Shown here piece after piece: positions 6,025 to 6,944 of a DNA stretch of 6,944 bases. The notes beneath the pieces were generated by a model. The model ran no database searches and was not told the origin of the DNA. It worked only from the letters and a program-made list of their open reading frames with translations. Source of the stretch: Pirellulaceae bacterium (GTDB lineage Bacteria; Planctomycetota; Planctomycetia; Pirellulales; Pirellulaceae); NCBI GenBank assembly GCA_030744095.1, contig JASLRF010000590.1, positions 1 to 6,944 on the forward strand. The letters run 5' to 3'. Positions within the stretch are counted from its first letter, which is position 1. Each line of letters opens with the position of its first letter. Made by a program: the position numbers and the translations under genes.

Positions 6025-6944
6025 TTATTCGCCCACTTTCGTTGGGACGTACTGGTGATCTCGTTTGCGAAGGACCTCCGCCTTGACAATCTTGTCAGGA
6101 TCCGGTTGTCCCCGCCCACTGGGATCCCGTCGCTGCAGCTTCGCCAAGACATCCATCCCTTCGATGACGCGACCGAACACGGTGTGTAATCCATCCAAAT
6201 GTGCCGTACGTCGAAAGGTAAGAAAAAACTGCGATCCACCCGTGTTTTCTTTTCCGGTGTGGGCCATGCTTAGCGTTCCACGAAAATGGTGTCGGTGGTT
6301 TTCTTGGTGGCATTCACAGTAGATGTTGTATCCGGGACCGCCCGTACCCGTTCCGTCGGGGCAGCCAGCTTGGGCCATGAAGCCGGACAGGACACGATGG
6401 AAAGTGAGATCGTTGTAGTATTCTTTATCGACGAGGCTGATGAAATTGGCAACGGTTTGTGGCGCTTCGTTCTCCAAGAGTTCGATCACTAAGTCACCTT
6501 TATTGGTCTGCATTTTGACGCGCGGCAAGTTGTCCGCAGCAGCCTCTGCCTGGCGAAGCGCTTGTTCGCGTGCCCACGACTTCGTCGCTTGATCGAGATC
6601 ACTCAAATAGGAGTGTGCCAGCCGGGAAAGGGCGTTGGCGGCTTTGGCTTTTTTCAAGTGTACCGCAGCCGTTTTAAAATCGTCCGTACAATAGGCCGCA
6701 GAACCAACGAGGTCTTCGACAGCGGGTTCTTCACATTTGTGCTTCAATAACAAATTGCCGAGTTTGAGGGCCTTGGAATATCGATCGGATCGGACATCGT
6801 TGGCTAGCAATCCCACCAACGTTGATGTCACTTTTTCATCGGCATTCGGTGCCGCTTCGTAGGCAGCCAAGGCCGCACTGCGAAGCTCAGGCAAGAGAGC
6901 GAGAGACTTCTTCATCAGAACGTCATGTTGCTTGACGAGTTCCC
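6025..6944 (-). CDS. Cyclophilin-type peptidyl-prolyl cis-trans isomerase with helical N-terminal region, 5' partial
   Basis: The minus-strand frame stays open to the window edge (ELVKQHDVL precedes the Met at 6915), so the true start is probably outside. At least 306 residues are visible, ending at TAA 6027-6025. Counting from the Met at 6915, residues 1-130 are Ala/Leu-rich helices suggestive of TPR-like repeats. Residues 133-285 form a cyclophilin domain that accelerates cis-trans isomerisation of X-Pro bonds. Recognisable elements are the FHRV block with catalytic Arg174, MAQAG with Gln182, GTLSMAHTG (213-221), GSQFFLTF (227-234) and HLDGLHTVFGRVIEG (239-253). The position of human CypA Trp121 is His239, as in many cyclosporin-insensitive bacterial forms. 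A Cys/His-rich loop CECHQENHRHHFRG lies at 200-213. Cell location is unknown because the N-terminus is missing. It converges on the DUF3299 gene with 29 bases between the stops, so it belongs to a different transcript. Confidence 0.95.
   Translation of the reverse strand, partial: ELVKQHDVLMKKSLALLPELRSAALAAYEAAPNADEKVTSTLVGLLANDVRSDRYSKALKLGNLLLKHKCEEPAVEDLVGSAAYCTDDFKTAAVHLKKAKAANALSRLAHSYLSDLDQATKSWAREQALRQAEAAADNLPRVKMQTNKGDLVIELLENEAPQTVANFISLVDKEYYNDLTFHRVLSGFMAQAGCPDGTGTGGPGYNIYCECHQENHRHHFRGTLSMAHTGKENTGGSQFFLTFRRTAHLDGLHTVFGRVIEGMDVLAKLQRRDPSGRGQPDPDKIVKAEVLRKRDHQYVPTKVGE

Overview
The window looks like chromosomal DNA from a planctomycete (Pirellulales/Rhodopirellula-like). This is inferred from the moderate GC content, the style of the secreted proteins, the cysteine-pair DUF3299 proteins, and a cyclophilin carrying an extra helical N-terminal region. 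No rRNA or other marker gene is present, so the assignment is tentative. No tRNA, rRNA, CRISPR array, insertion sequence or phage gene was seen.

Layout: positions 1-285 hold the C-terminal end of a TonB-dependent outer-membrane receptor (+). About 410 bases without a convincing intact gene follow; they contain a possible decayed reading frame on the minus strand. From 695 to 5995 there is a run of five plus-strand genes: an ABC ATPase (695-1381), an FtsX/MacB-type permease that overlaps it by ATGA (1378-2982), a secreted protein whose predicted mature form begins Cys-Pro-Phe-Cys (3161-4420), a multi-pass membrane protein ending in a DUF3299-like domain (4620-5525), and a small secreted DUF3299-like protein that overlaps it by ATGA (5522-5995). 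A convergent minus-strand gene, cut by the window end, encodes a cyclophilin-type peptidyl-prolyl isomerase (6025-6944).

How the genes may work together: the receptor, the ATPase/permease pair and the DUF3299 proteins form an envelope-spanning set. In gammaproteobacteria a related neighbourhood (ZrgA/DUF2796, ABC ATPase, ABC permease, DUF3299) has been linked to zinc limitation. The permease here carries a conserved block also found in those permeases. The most reasonable working idea is therefore a planctomycete version of a metal-related (possibly zinc) envelope system. It would lack a recognisable ZrgA in this window, carry a different secreted Cys-containing protein instead, and have two DUF3299 paralogues, one membrane-anchored and one exported. 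The metal link is inference from gene context. The cyclophilin is probably an unrelated housekeeping neighbour.
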